From NCBI GenBank assembly GCA_025362155.1, contig JANYHX010000317.1, positions 1 to 8,338 of the forward strand: a stretch of DNA of 8,338 bases, written 5' to 3'. Positions 1 through 6,863 of this stretch are shown piece by piece. The stretch is from Gallionella sp. Its GTDB lineage: Bacteria; Pseudomonadota; Gammaproteobacteria; Burkholderiales; Gallionellaceae. Within the stretch, counting starts at the first letter, position 1. Each line of letters opens with the position of its first letter. Below the pieces are notes generated by a model. That model had not been told where the DNA came from. It saw nothing but the letters and a program-made list of their open reading frames with translations, and ran no database searches. A program made the position numbers and the translations under genes.

Positions 1-887
1 GCGTCCTGGTTCGCGGGTTGAATGAAGGGAGTAACCAAGAAGTCAGTATCCGAATTCACAGCAAATTCAAGCCCGGCGGAATGGATGAGATAAATCGTCC
101 CGCTGGAAGCCTGCGGGCTCCATGTCCATGCAGTCGTTTTGAATTTGAGGTTTTCGATACCGATATCGACCATCTTGTTATCAGTGAATCGCTCTTGAGC
201 AACCAAAGACGCTTCATAGAACTGAAACGCAGTTTGATCGGAGATGAGCATTTCGGGTCCGCCACTGGGGTTCTGAACGGAAACCAAGTTCCACAAGTTC
301 GTTAAGTCAGAGCGGCCCTGAGCGGCAAAAGAACCCGAGGCGGTGACTTGTGCCTGCCACCAGCTATTCGTTGTCCCGTTGATTGAGCCTTCTGTGCCCG
401 AGTTATTAATGACAGTGGCGAGGGATCGCATGTCTTTGGGCCCTGGTACGGCTTGGAACATGTGCTGTTCCATCAAGAGCATAAGGGACTGCTCGGCTTG
501 CATCTTTTTCGTACTTAACAGGTCTTCGATCTTCGCGTCTCCGGAATTAGCAACACGTTCGCTGAATCCGTCGATCGTAACCGTCGCGGCATACTGCGCC
601 CAGAGCCATTGGTCGCGAGTCAATCCATCTTGCGGCGTGACGTCGAGCGTGTCATACCGTTGATAAGATTGCGCCGTCGTGTTTTTGCCATACAGTTCGC
701 CGTGCGAGAGAGCCACCCCGCCGCGTTTGCGCATCTTGCCTCCGCCCTTGCCGTCATAAAGAAACCTGAAAACAGGGTTGGATTTGAAAACATTGTCACG
801 AATACCTGGGATCATATTGACCAAGCTCGATGTTAATAGCTCGTCTACATTCCCGGGGCCGAACGCTTGCGTTAATGGTGCGCCCAT
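1..887 (-). CDS. Major capsid protein, HK97-fold type (3' end beyond window)
   Basis: An open frame of 295 codons runs from the ATG at 887-885 to the left edge without a stop, so the C-terminus is missing. The ribosome binding site AAGGAG (900-895) overlaps the TAA of the upstream scaffold gene and lies 7 bases before the ATG. The translation shows a pattern I recall from phage major capsid proteins: an N-terminal segment ending in SNPVFRFL, a Gly/Lys-rich stretch with GGGKMRKRGG, then TAQSYQRYDTLDVTPQDG at about residues 74-91, a helical part with KKMQAEQSLMLLMEQHMF, and a TNSWWQAQ segment near residue 175. It would form the icosahedral shell. Position directly after a scaffold-like gene and downstream of terminase and portal supports this. 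The family match is from memory of sequence pattern, not a search. Codon use looks like its neighbours. Confidence 0.9.
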   Translation of the reverse strand, partial: MGAPLTQAFGPGNVDELLTSSLVNMIPGIRDNVFKSNPVFRFLYDGKGGGKMRKRGGVALSHGELYGKNTTAQSYQRYDTLDVTPQDGLTRDQWLWAQYAATVTIDGFSERVANSGDAKIEDLLSTKKMQAEQSLMLLMEQHMFQAVPGPKDMRSLATVINNSGTEGSINGTTNSWWQAQVTASGSFAAQGRSDLTNLWNLVSVQNPSGGPEMLISDQTAFQFYEASLVAQERFTDNKMVDIGIENLKFKTTAWTWSPQASSGTIYLIHSAGLEFAVNSDTDFLVTPFIQPANQD

Positions 888-899
888 AATAATTCTCCT

Positions 900-1796
900 T
901 TAGTAGTCCTGCGGGACTCTAATACCCTTCCGTGCAAGAGCAACGGCTTCGGAGTCTGTGAGCTTTTTCGGATCGCCGCCTGTATAAGCATTCTTTGCGG
1001 CGTTAGTAGGCATCTCAGAAGATCCTGCTGCCTTCTGTTGAATTCGCGATAGAGCATCCTGCCGTCCCTTTTCGTAATACTTGGACGTCATGGATTTTGA
1101 CCACGAATAGGCAGAATCCAAAGCTTGATGGTAGGTTTCAGGCGACATATCTTTAGACGCATTGATCTTGAGAAACCCCGAAATCAATCCATCTTCGTCG
1201 TAGTTGTAGAAGTCTGGCCGTAGCGGTTTCCCGTCGGGTCCAGCTTCGGATGCAAATGTTTCAACCACGTCTGCCGCTTCCGCTACCGAGAGCTTTTGCT
1301 CTAGCTGCTCAATCTTCCTTTGCGATTTGGCGTTCATTCGTTCGCCAGCTCTTTCGATTAACGAAAGGAAACTGTCTTTCGATTCAAACGCTTTCGCAAA
1401 GTCTTGATCCGAAATACTCTGACCCAAGGTTTTTTCTGCTTCTGCCTTTTGGTCTTGAAATTCGGCCTTCTGTTTTTGACTCAGTTGGTTCCACGTTTCC
1501 ACAAATCGTGGGTCGCGTGAGATCTGGTCGTAACTTTCGGCCTTCTTTCGTAGATCCGCTGCGTTCTGCATTTTCCGGGTGTAATCCGCTTGCAGGCTTT
1601 TATGTACCTTCTGCAATTCAGGCGATAGAGTATTAGGGTCTATGGAGCTAAAACTTTCCTCTGCGGGTGCGCTCTGCGCCTGTGCGCTCGCTTGTCCGTT
1701 TTGGCTTTCGGTAGTCGTCGCGGTTGTACTGTCGCCAGCCGGCAAGGCTGGGGCAGTGTCCACGGCGGTATTACCTACGTCTTGACCTTCGGGCAT
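900..1796 (-). CDS. Probable capsid scaffolding protein
   Basis: 298 residues starting at ATG 1796-1794, with AAGGAG nine bases upstream. Residues 1-50 are a low-complexity Ala/Thr/Ser/Gln/Glu segment. Residues about 60-180 are highly charged and predicted helical or coiled-coil (many Lys, Glu, Gln; for example RKMQNAADLRKKAESYDQ and RKIEQLEQKLSVAEAADVVE). A more globular part with Tyr/Asp/Trp residues follows, and the tail ends in IRVPQDY. There are no Cys residues and no catalytic motif. This composition and the position immediately before the major capsid gene are typical of phage scaffolds, which direct procapsid assembly and then leave the head. The assignment rests on context and composition. 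A head-maturation protease is not supported because no Ser/His/Asp protease signature is seen. The TAA stop overlaps the capsid gene's ribosome binding site, which suggests coupled translation. Confidence 0.72.
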   Translation of the reverse strand: MPEGQDVGNTAVDTAPALPAGDSTTATTTESQNGQASAQAQSAPAEESFSSIDPNTLSPELQKVHKSLQADYTRKMQNAADLRKKAESYDQISRDPRFVETWNQLSQKQKAEFQDQKAEAEKTLGQSISDQDFAKAFESKDSFLSLIERAGERMNAKSQRKIEQLEQKLSVAEAADVVETFASEAGPDGKPLRPDFYNYDEDGLISGFLKINASKDMSPETYHQALDSAYSWSKSMTSKYYEKGRQDALSRIQQKAAGSSEMPTNAAKNAYTGGDPKKLTDSEAVALARKGIRVPQDY

Positions 1797-1814
1797 AAAT
1801 TGGTTCTCCTTGGG

Positions 1815-1946
1815 TTATGGTCTTGGGCTCCAATCGCTACCAGAAGAACTAGAAGGCGTCTGAATGACAAGCGTGATATGGTTGTTTACGAGAATCTTTG
1901 CCATATCAGAGGCTTCCTTCGACGGCTTTTTTTTCTTCTTTTTCAC
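1815..1946 (-). CDS. Small lysine-rich hypothetical protein (43 aa)
   Basis: A short frame starts at GTG 1946-1944 and ends at TAA 1817-1815. The GTG overlaps the TGA of the upstream gene as GTGA, the same junction type as between the terminase small subunit and its neighbour, which argues for translational coupling. No ribosome binding site precedes the GTG. The product begins with six consecutive lysines (codons AAA/AAG), then PSKEASD, a short hydrophobic strand KILVNNHITLVIQT, and a Ser/Pro-rich end (PSSSSGSDWSPRP). An internal ATG at codon 15 (1904-1902) has AAGGA about ten bases upstream and could give a 29-residue product lacking the Lys tract. It exactly fills the gap to the next gene's ribosome binding site. 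Function unknown. The run of eight A is also a potential slippage site. Confidence 0.55.
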   Translation of the reverse strand: MKKKKKKPSKEASDMAKILVNNHITLVIQTPSSSSGSDWSPRP

Positions 1947-2281
1947 GATGGAACCGGGCTTGTATCGGATCGGACATTAATTACTTGCGGCTTTTCGTTT
2001 TCGGCTTCGCCTTCGCTTTCGGCTTCTTCTTCATCTGAATCCCCCTCTGGCGTAATCTCTGAGATTTCAACCACAACCCGCCCGTCGTCATGGATTGATT
2101 TGATTCGGGCTTTGAAACACCCTTCGACTTCCTCGCCTATCGTCGCGTCTTCCAAGTCGGGGAGTTCCGACGTCTTTAGGTCGAGGATGCGCGGGGGGTC
2201 CGGCAGCTTAAATGGGCCGTGCATCTGAAACTTGCTGCGCTTGCTGAGAGCGGTATAAAGTGGGCTTTCGTTGCTATTCAT
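1943..2281 (-). CDS. Hypothetical acidic head-module protein (112 aa)
   Basis: Start chosen at ATG 2281-2279: it has AGAGG nine bases upstream and overlaps the previous gene's stop as ATGAATAG. A longer frame from TTG at 2341 exists but would overlap that gene by 68 bases. The N-terminus is polar, followed by PDPPRILDLKTSELPDLEDATIGEEV. A likely small beta-barrel segment is GCFKARIKSIHDDGRVVVEISEI at about residues 54-76. The tail from about residue 77 is strongly acidic (DSDEEEAESEGEAENEK), then polar. Small proteins of this build, with a compact beta domain and an acidic tail, are common between portal and scaffold genes in phages, but I cannot name a family or function. The gene is probably real because of the coupled junctions at both ends and the coherent composition. 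Confidence 0.72.
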   Translation of the reverse strand: MNSNESPLYTALSKRSKFQMHGPFKLPDPPRILDLKTSELPDLEDATIGEEVEGCFKARIKSIHDDGRVVVEISEITPEGDSDEEEAESEGEAENEKPQVINVRSDTSPVPS

Positions 2282-2657
2282 GCCGTCGGGCCTCTTTCCA
2301 TTCTTTGTAGATACGCCGTATTTCGGGCCTATCTTTTTCAAAGTTTCTCTTTCGGTATTCTTGTGTTCCTTCGGCCCACGTCTTCCCAGACACGGGGGCC
2401 CCGCGTACCTTATCGCCGGCCTCTGAAACTCCGAGCTGTTTCATAATCGCCGCCTTATGGCCTTTCGTCCGTAGCTCATAGGGCCTTCCCATGTCGTCGC
2501 AAAGCTGGGGGTTTGTATGGACGTGCCCAGGCCAATAGACGTCTGGAATAGCCGCATCCGCTGAGGAAATTCCACCGCATTTCTCACAACATTCCACGTA
2601 TTCGGATCCGACAAATTCCCCGTGGATGTGGTACGCCTCCTCATAACACCCCCGCAC
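2274..2657 (-). CDS. Zinc-binding phage accessory protein (127 aa, start uncertain)
   Basis: This frame ends at TAG 2276-2274. Counting from GTG 2657-2655, Cys4, His10, His12, Cys23, Cys24 and Cys27 (ECCEKCGG) form a probable zinc ribbon. Then comes a conserved-looking central part (YWPGHVHTNPQLCDDMGRPYELRT, GHKAAIMKQLGV) and a basic helical tail with RNFEKDRPEIRRIYKEW. Small proteins with a Cys cluster followed by a 'GRPYELRTKGHK' type region sit after portal genes in many phages; function unknown. The start is not settled. GTG 2657 begins one base after the portal stop but has only weak GAAG upstream. ATG 2702 in the same frame overlaps the portal by 44 bases and has no ribosome binding site. 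ATG 2662, which overlaps the portal stop as ATGA, is in another frame and would join this frame only after a one-base change in the G5 run at 2649-2653. Confidence 0.75.
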   Translation of the reverse strand: MRGCYEEAYHIHGEFVGSEYVECCEKCGGISSADAAIPDVYWPGHVHTNPQLCDDMGRPYELRTKGHKAAIMKQLGVSEAGDKVRGAPVSGKTWAEGTQEYRKRNFEKDRPEIRRIYKEWKEARRHE

Positions 2658-2658
2658 G

Positions 2659-4449
2659 TCATATCTTCGCGTCAAGGGGTAACACCCCTGCCGCTTTCGC
2701 ATGGGCGGCCAGCGTCGTGATCTCGGTATTGGTCTGAATCTGCTGGGCCTGCGCTGCGCGTTTGTCGGTTTCAGCCTTAACTTTCGCGTCCTGCATCTGT
2801 CCGCTCTGCGCCTGCTGCTGTTGCTGTTGCGCCATGAGTTGCCCCTGTTGGTCAAAGGCGACTTGCAGCCCCTTAATGTCGTAATCGCGCAAGCGCTCTT
2901 TTATCAATTCAGTCAAGAACGGCGGCAATGAGGGAGTCGAGGCGAGCGGAATCGCAAGCTGGATCGTCCGGTCTAGAATCTGATCGCGGCTCATCTTGTC
3001 GAGCGGTAAGGTAGATCCAGCCTTTATGGAGACGTCGTACTCGCCGGCAATGTCTTGACTGTTAAATCTGATGGTTTTGGAAACGGGGTCGTACTTCCCT
3101 TCGGCGGCGAAAGCTTGAAGGATCTCTTGCGGTTCATTGCCTGTGATCTTTACTAGTTGATCTAAGTCGCAGTTTTGTTTTAGGTTAAACATCAGGTGTC
3201 GCGCGATGTTCTCGCAATGCGTCTCGATACAATCAACCTTGCGGTCGGTTCGCGCCCCGGAGCCACCCTTCATCAATTCAAGTTCGCCAACCGTGCGCGA
3301 CTGGGTTTTTGCTTGACCACCCTGTTCGAAACCGGCCTGTCCTCGAATTTTGTCAATCGTTTGGTCTAAGCGGTCCAGGATCATGTAGATATCAGGCGGC
3401 AGGGTTCCGAAATCGACCATCTTAACGGCGGTCTGAATGTCACCCGTCGTCTTAGCGAAGAGGATTGATCCGTCTATCCCTTTCTCGAACTTGTCGAGTT
3501 CCGACTGGTTCATCGTTCCCTGCTTGGCGATCATCTGCCGGTTCCATCGCTTGATATGGTTTAGGGCCTGCGTGAAAATCTTTATCTTCTCTAGGACTTG
3601 GGGGAACCATGGGGCCACGTCGGAAAGTGGATAGGGCTTGTCCGGAATCGGGTTAAACTTGAGCATCTGGAACGGAAACTCTTTTAAATCTTCCGGCCAC
3701 GGCCGGGGTTCTTCTAAGAAGTCAGGCAGAGTCTCGTCAGCCATCAAATAGATTGTTCGCTCCCGCGCGTCCCAAATTTCCCAGAGAGCCGAAAAATTAA
3801 TGTCTTCTTTCCATGTCAGGGACTTGCGTAACGTGTCATCGAGTGCCGGGTGCGGGGATCCTGTAAGTTTCGCCGCCGCCTTATAGTCTTCCTTCACGTC
3901 TTCCGTCGGCCTGTATATCCGTTGCGCCATCCAGAGGTTGTCATTCGGCGGGTTCCGGCAACCGACATTCATAAACATGTCTCGCCACGACACGCGATTA
4001 GAAAAGAGGGTTTCGGATTCGAGGTGCAACTGATCCCCGTCGCCCGAGGTCTTTACGTTATTGCCGACCTTGTTCCACCCATGCCCAACGTGCAGGCCAT
4101 CGATAATTTGAAGTTCCACTTCCGCTTTAATCTTGAGTTCTTTCCAGTGGTAGTTAAGGGCGGCTTCCCAAATGATTGACCCTTCAATGGTTCCGGTTTT
4201 CTTTGCGTTTACAGAGATATAGGGATTTTGAGCGAAAAGACTCGCCACTGAGGTTTGGGTATACGCGAAAATCTCATTGATCGGCGGGACCGGTGTGCTG
4301 CCTAAAACCACGTCGTACTTACCTTCGTTCGCATCAATGTAGGTTTCCCATTTCTGTTCTTGTTCGATCTGTTCCCGCCACTTCTTCGAAGACGAGATCC
4401 TGTCTGACCATTTAGAAAGGAGTTTCTGCCGGTCTTCCTTTTTCCCCAT
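2659..4449 (-). CDS. Portal protein
   Basis: 596 residues from ATG 4449-4447, with GAGG seven bases upstream. The ATG shares one base with the terL stop (TAATG). The portal is the dodecameric ring at the unique head vertex through which DNA is packaged and to which the tail attaches. Support: length typical of portals; an N-terminal charged helical region; the NEIFAYTQTSVASLFAQNPYI segment at about residues 58-78; a central region with WEIWDARERTIYLM and a Pro/Trp-rich stretch (PRPWPEDLKEFPF); a long helix-forming part around IKIFTQALNHIKRWNRQM; and a RGQAGFEQGGQAKTQSRTVGE segment resembling the helical stem/crown of portals. The C-terminus is Gln/Ala-rich (six consecutive Gln at 541-546), as in many portal barrels or tails. 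Position directly after terL is decisive context. No fold search was possible. Confidence 0.9.
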   Translation of the reverse strand: MGKKEDRQKLLSKWSDRISSSKKWREQIEQEQKWETYIDANEGKYDVVLGSTPVPPINEIFAYTQTSVASLFAQNPYISVNAKKTGTIEGSIIWEAALNYHWKELKIKAEVELQIIDGLHVGHGWNKVGNNVKTSGDGDQLHLESETLFSNRVSWRDMFMNVGCRNPPNDNLWMAQRIYRPTEDVKEDYKAAAKLTGSPHPALDDTLRKSLTWKEDINFSALWEIWDARERTIYLMADETLPDFLEEPRPWPEDLKEFPFQMLKFNPIPDKPYPLSDVAPWFPQVLEKIKIFTQALNHIKRWNRQMIAKQGTMNQSELDKFEKGIDGSILFAKTTGDIQTAVKMVDFGTLPPDIYMILDRLDQTIDKIRGQAGFEQGGQAKTQSRTVGELELMKGGSGARTDRKVDCIETHCENIARHLMFNLKQNCDLDQLVKITGNEPQEILQAFAAEGKYDPVSKTIRFNSQDIAGEYDVSIKAGSTLPLDKMSRDQILDRTIQLAIPLASTPSLPPFLTELIKERLRDYDIKGLQVAFDQQGQLMAQQQQQQAQSGQMQDAKVKAETDKRAAQAQQIQTNTEITTLAAHAKAAGVLPLDAKI

Positions 4450-5924
4450 TACGCCGCCTCGTGAAAGAAATCGTGGTATTTATCGATGGATTTACGGGCC
4501 GACTGAAATGCTTCTTCCCAGGACCCCACCGGAACATCAAAATGGTTATTCTCATCGCCGGGAACCAGTAATTCCAATTGGCTTGCCAGCGCGTCGATCT
4601 CGTCGTCGTGTTTGCCCTTAGGGAACGTCAAAAGTTCGGTTTCGAGTGACGTCATCCATTTCGCGTGGAACACTTTCCCTTCGCGGTAAAACGGCTCTAA
4701 GGCTTTAATGCGAAACTCTTTTGTTTCGTTTGTAGAGCGTCTAAGTTCGGTGATCGGGAAGAATACCCCACGGTCGCGCATTTTCTCTTCTAACCAAGCC
4801 TTGAGGGCCTTCTGATAGGCCACGGTTTCAAGACCTACCGCGCTGGGCTTCCATTTCTCATACATGAGAAAAATATTGTTGATTTGGTCCGACACTTTCC
4901 AATGACCTTTGAGAATGTCCAAAACAAAAATGTCGTAATTCTTGTCCATGCCGCAAACATTGATCGAAAAATAGTCGGCGGCTTGTTTTTCGGAGATTGC
5001 AGGATCGATGGTCATCGCCACATAGAGATTGTCCGGCCGACGTTCGTAATATTTGAAATAGGTCGGCTTAAAAATCTGATTCTCTTCGTCAACCGGGTTA
5101 TTCATGTACTGCGCCGAGTATTCGGCGGGAGTCATGGACTTTTTAAGGTGGTCTATGAAGTCAAAGCAAGGAACGGCGCTCGGGCCCCATGTTTTCGTTG
5201 CTGAATCCCATTTCTTATTGAATTTCTTCGGGAAAATGATCTTTCCCTTCTCTACAATCTGGCGAATCATGATGTCGTAGTATTCGGCCTCATTCTCAAA
5301 GACTTCTGAGAACGTATCGTCTAAATGCCAGCGCGTACCGACTTCGATCAGTTTGCCCCCCGGTTCTAAGAGGTTGACCATGGACCGGCGAAACCGTTTC
5401 GCCTTTTCGCGCTGCTCTGACGTCTGACAGTTTTGATGTCCGACCAAATCGTCCAACAGAATGACGTCAAAATGTCCACCTGTCGTTTCAGCTTCGATCC
5501 CGGTGGTTAAAACGGTAGGTTCTTTAAAGGCTCGCGTCCGGCCGGCCACAATAATCGCGTCCTGGTTCCAAGATTCGGATTTAAAGTCACCGAAAACCTT
5601 ATTTAACTGCGAAAGTTCTAAATGCTGCTTGATTTCCGCGAGCATTTTGCGCGACATATCCCACACTTGATTAGCGATAAGGATCCGGACGTTCGGGTTG
5701 TTCAAAATGAATTGGATCGTCTTGCCAATCGTGACCATGCTCGTCTTTAAATGTCCGCGCGGCACAAGAAGGGCTTTTTTCGCGGCGGGTTTAGCGAGAA
5801 ATACCTCTATCTCGTCGTGAACGGTATCCCAATCGCCGTATCCGAGCATCTGGGTACATAAAAAATAGAGACTGTCTTTGCAGGCGGTCTGAACTTCTTT
5901 AATCGTGACGGTGGACTCAGACAA
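4449..5924 (-). CDS. terL: Terminase large subunit (packaging ATPase/nuclease)
   Basis: 491 residues; motor that drives DNA into the procapsid and cuts concatemers. The ATPase domain shows a deviant Walker A, PRGHLKTS (residues 55-62), Walker B DVILLDD (153-159) with the catalytic acidic residue following, and the coupling motif GTRWH (196-200). The nuclease domain has RNase H-like acidic residues: D307 in TIDPA, E366 in VGLET, and D440/D441/D444 in HDDEIDAL near the C-terminus. Length is typical. The start is TTG 5924-5922, with AAGGG about eight bases upstream, overlapping the preceding gene by 8 bases; no suitable ATG lies before codon 26. It stops one base into the portal start. All key catalytic residues are present, so the protein should be active. 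Confidence 0.96.
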   Translation of the reverse strand: MSESTVTIKEVQTACKDSLYFLCTQMLGYGDWDTVHDEIEVFLAKPAAKKALLVPRGHLKTSMVTIGKTIQFILNNPNVRILIANQVWDMSRKMLAEIKQHLELSQLNKVFGDFKSESWNQDAIIVAGRTRAFKEPTVLTTGIEAETTGGHFDVILLDDLVGHQNCQTSEQREKAKRFRRSMVNLLEPGGKLIEVGTRWHLDDTFSEVFENEAEYYDIMIRQIVEKGKIIFPKKFNKKWDSATKTWGPSAVPCFDFIDHLKKSMTPAEYSAQYMNNPVDEENQIFKPTYFKYYERRPDNLYVAMTIDPAISEKQAADYFSINVCGMDKNYDIFVLDILKGHWKVSDQINNIFLMYEKWKPSAVGLETVAYQKALKAWLEEKMRDRGVFFPITELRRSTNETKEFRIKALEPFYREGKVFHAKWMTSLETELLTFPKGKHDDEIDALASQLELLVPGDENNHFDVPVGSWEEAFQSARKSIDKYHDFFHEAA

Positions 5925-6183
5925 TGGTAATACCCTTGTCGTAAGTGTTGAACCCAGCGTCCCATTTGCTCCATATGGCTTTCGTTAATTCTGCCTTGTC
6001 CGCTTTCCAGATAGGCCCTAGCGCACATTCCCGGCAAACCGCCGTCTTCATTCTGGACCCGTTAGACCAATTCAGCTCTACCTCGGTGTAATCATTCGTT
6101 TTCGCCTGTGGGGAATTGCACGCCCCGCATTTCGTCACGATCTCTTTTTCGCAATTGAGGCACACCCCGTATTCACACTTCAC
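5917..6183 (-). CDS. Small zinc-finger protein between terS and terL (88 aa)
   Basis: Starts at GTG 6183-6181, overlapping the terminase small subunit stop as GTGA; GAGG lies seven bases upstream. It stops at TGA 5919-5917, eight bases inside terL. Cysteines at 3, 8, 11, 19, 22, 50 and 53 include three CxxC pairs (C8/C11, C19/C22, C50/C53), enough for one or two structural zinc sites. Between the second and third pair lies a beta-type region (DYTEVELNWSNGSRMKTAV). The C-terminal third is helical with two Trp (PIWKADKAELTKAIWSKW). Its location suggests a helper in DNA recognition or packaging, or a nucleic-acid-binding adaptor, but that is inference from position and zinc pattern only. I do not recognise a named family. 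Confidence 0.8.
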   Translation of the reverse strand: MKCEYGVCLNCEKEIVTKCGACNSPQAKTNDYTEVELNWSNGSRMKTAVCRECALGPIWKADKAELTKAIWSKWDAGFNTYDKGITIV

Positions 6184-6716
6184 GCGCTTGCCTCACGAGA
6201 GATCTGAGCGTCAATAGCGGTCTTACGAATAAAAGCTTCTTTCACGGCTTCGCCCGAGATATTGATAATCACGTTTGGCGCGGCGTTCCCACCCCCATTG
6301 CGTGACGGCTTCGGCGACACCCTATCCCAAAACTCTTTCAGAATATCGACTTTGTGTTTGGGCACTTCGTCGGCGTTAAATAGGCGGTCGGCTTCGGCGT
6401 AGACCTTCCCCGGTTCGTCCCATTCGTTTTTGATGTGGTCTTTTAGCGCTCTGTCTTCCAGCCATCGGCGGGTATCGTCTTTAGCTAGGAACCTTTCAGC
6501 GGCTTCCGTTGACATGTCGGCTTTTGTCGCGGCATCTTCCAGCGGCACCCCTAAACGGTAGGACTGCAAGAAAACGTATTGACGCGCCGTAAACTTCACT
6601 TGTCCCGGCGCAAATAGCAGCGGATCGTATACCCGGCCGGCAATATACACGCCTTGTACGCCATCGTCAGCTAACACAAGGCTCCGGGCCGCTTCTTTAA
6701 TATCGTGGTCGCTCAC
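6180..6716 (-). CDS. terS: Probable terminase small subunit (DNA recognition)
   Basis: 178 residues from GTG 6716-6714. Residues about 42-95 (FTARQYVFLQSYRLGVPLEDAATKADMS, then TEAAERFLAKDDTRRWLEDRAL) read as a helix-turn-helix of the kind terminase small subunits and terminase-like HTH proteins use to bind the packaging site. Next comes a helical oligomerisation-like segment (KVYAEADRLFNADEVPKHKVDILKEFWDRV), a Gly/Asn linker, and a C-terminal NVIINISGEAVKEAF. Position two genes upstream of terL at the head of the operon fits. No ribosome binding site is visible near the GTG: the expected place is occupied by a GC-rich hairpin. Later GTG codons (V14, V23) have only badly spaced candidates. 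The assignment rests on HTH character, size and context. Confidence 0.68.
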   Translation of the reverse strand: MSDHDIKEAARSLVLADDGVQGVYIAGRVYDPLLFAPGQVKFTARQYVFLQSYRLGVPLEDAATKADMSTEAAERFLAKDDTRRWLEDRALKDHIKNEWDEPGKVYAEADRLFNADEVPKHKVDILKEFWDRVSPKPSRNGGGNAAPNVIINISGEAVKEAFIRKTAIDAQISREASA

Positions 6717-6722
6717 AAATCG

Positions 6723-6753
6723 GGACCAGAGGGTTCCCCCCCTGGGCCGGTCC
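6723..6753 (-). promoter_or_regulatory. GC-rich hairpin covering the expected ribosome binding site of terS
   Basis: In the minus-strand transcript, GGACC (6753-6749) can pair with GGTCC (6727-6723). Inside it, CCAGGGGG-like bases pair with CCCTCTGG with one mismatch. The stem base ends six bases before the GTG at 6716. A run of seven G (6742-6736) lies in the 5' arm or loop. No AGGAGG-like site exists between the hairpin and the start, so translation of terS may depend on this structure. Regulation is inferred; the pairing is seen directly. Confidence 0.5.
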
Positions 6754-6755
6754 GT

Positions 6756-6830
6756 TAGCGTTATGTGTGGACTAAATGGGCATAAAAAAACGCTACGGCC
6801 AGCAAATCGGATTTGCCAGACATAACGCTA
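6756..6830 (-). repeat. Imperfect inverted repeat at the 5' end of the terminase transcript
   Basis: Arms at 6756-6770 and 6816-6830 match in 14 of 15 positions (TAGCGTTATGTGTGG against TAGCGTTATGTCTGG on the other strand). The predicted transcription start (about 6829) falls at the outer edge of one arm, so the first bases of the mRNA could pair with bases about 60 further on. Inside are a second hairpin (GCAAAT-CCG-ATTTGC, 6816-6802) and a T7 tract (6790-6784). CCGTAGCG (6798-6791) can alternatively pair with CGCTAACGG (6760-6752) with one bulge, which competes with the outer arm. This suggests a leader with two exclusive folds. Confidence 0.6.
6761..6823 (-). CDS. Possible 20-residue leader peptide before terS
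   Basis: An ATG at 6823-6821 opens 20 codons ending at TAA 6763-6761. The peptide is MSGKSDLL followed by a hydrophobic AVAFFYAHLV and HT. The start lies only about six bases after the predicted transcription start, so there is no room for a ribosome binding site and any translation would be leaderless-like. Start and stop codons sit in opposite arms of the inverted repeat. The Phe-Phe-Tyr codons lie on the T7 tract. Translation would change which leader hairpins can form, as in attenuation. It may equally be a chance frame. Confidence 0.25.
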   Translation of the reverse strand: MSGKSDLLAVAFFYAHLVHT

Positions 6831-6835
6831 GATGA

Positions 6836-6863
6836 AGTATATACGGCATTTCTAAATATGCAA
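6836..6863 (-). promoter_or_regulatory. Sigma70-like promoter for the terminase/head operon
   Basis: On the minus strand TTGCAT (6863-6858) and TATACT (6841-6836) are separated by 16 bases, close to the TTGACA/TATAAT consensus (4 and 5 of 6 matches). Transcription would start around 6829. No competing gene lies between it and terS, giving a leader of about 110 bases. This is the only good minus-strand promoter directly upstream of the operon. Confidence 0.6.

Noticed and set aside
343..836. Plus-strand frames opposite the capsid gene
   Set aside because: Cys/Ser/Arg-rich shadows; the minus strand encodes a recognisable capsid protein without interruption.
1692..2228. Plus-strand frame of 178 codons
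   Set aside because: It lies opposite the scaffold, small Lys-rich and acidic genes. Its Ser/Arg-rich composition is the usual shadow of minus-strand coding.
2441..2662. 73-codon frame from the ATGA at the portal stop
   Set aside because: It overlaps the zinc-ribbon frame throughout, has an Arg/Thr-rich composition typical of a shadow frame and no domain. Only its start is of interest.
6756..6830. Miniature transposable element bounded by 15-base inverted repeats
   Set aside because: No target-site duplication is seen flanking the arms and no second copy exists in the window.
6752..6835. Integron attC-like recombination site
   Set aside because: The folded inverted repeat with AAC/GTT near its ends is reminiscent of attC, but the end boxes do not fit RYYYAAC/GTTRRRY, and there is no neighbouring cassette or integrase. 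A promoter leader explains the position better.
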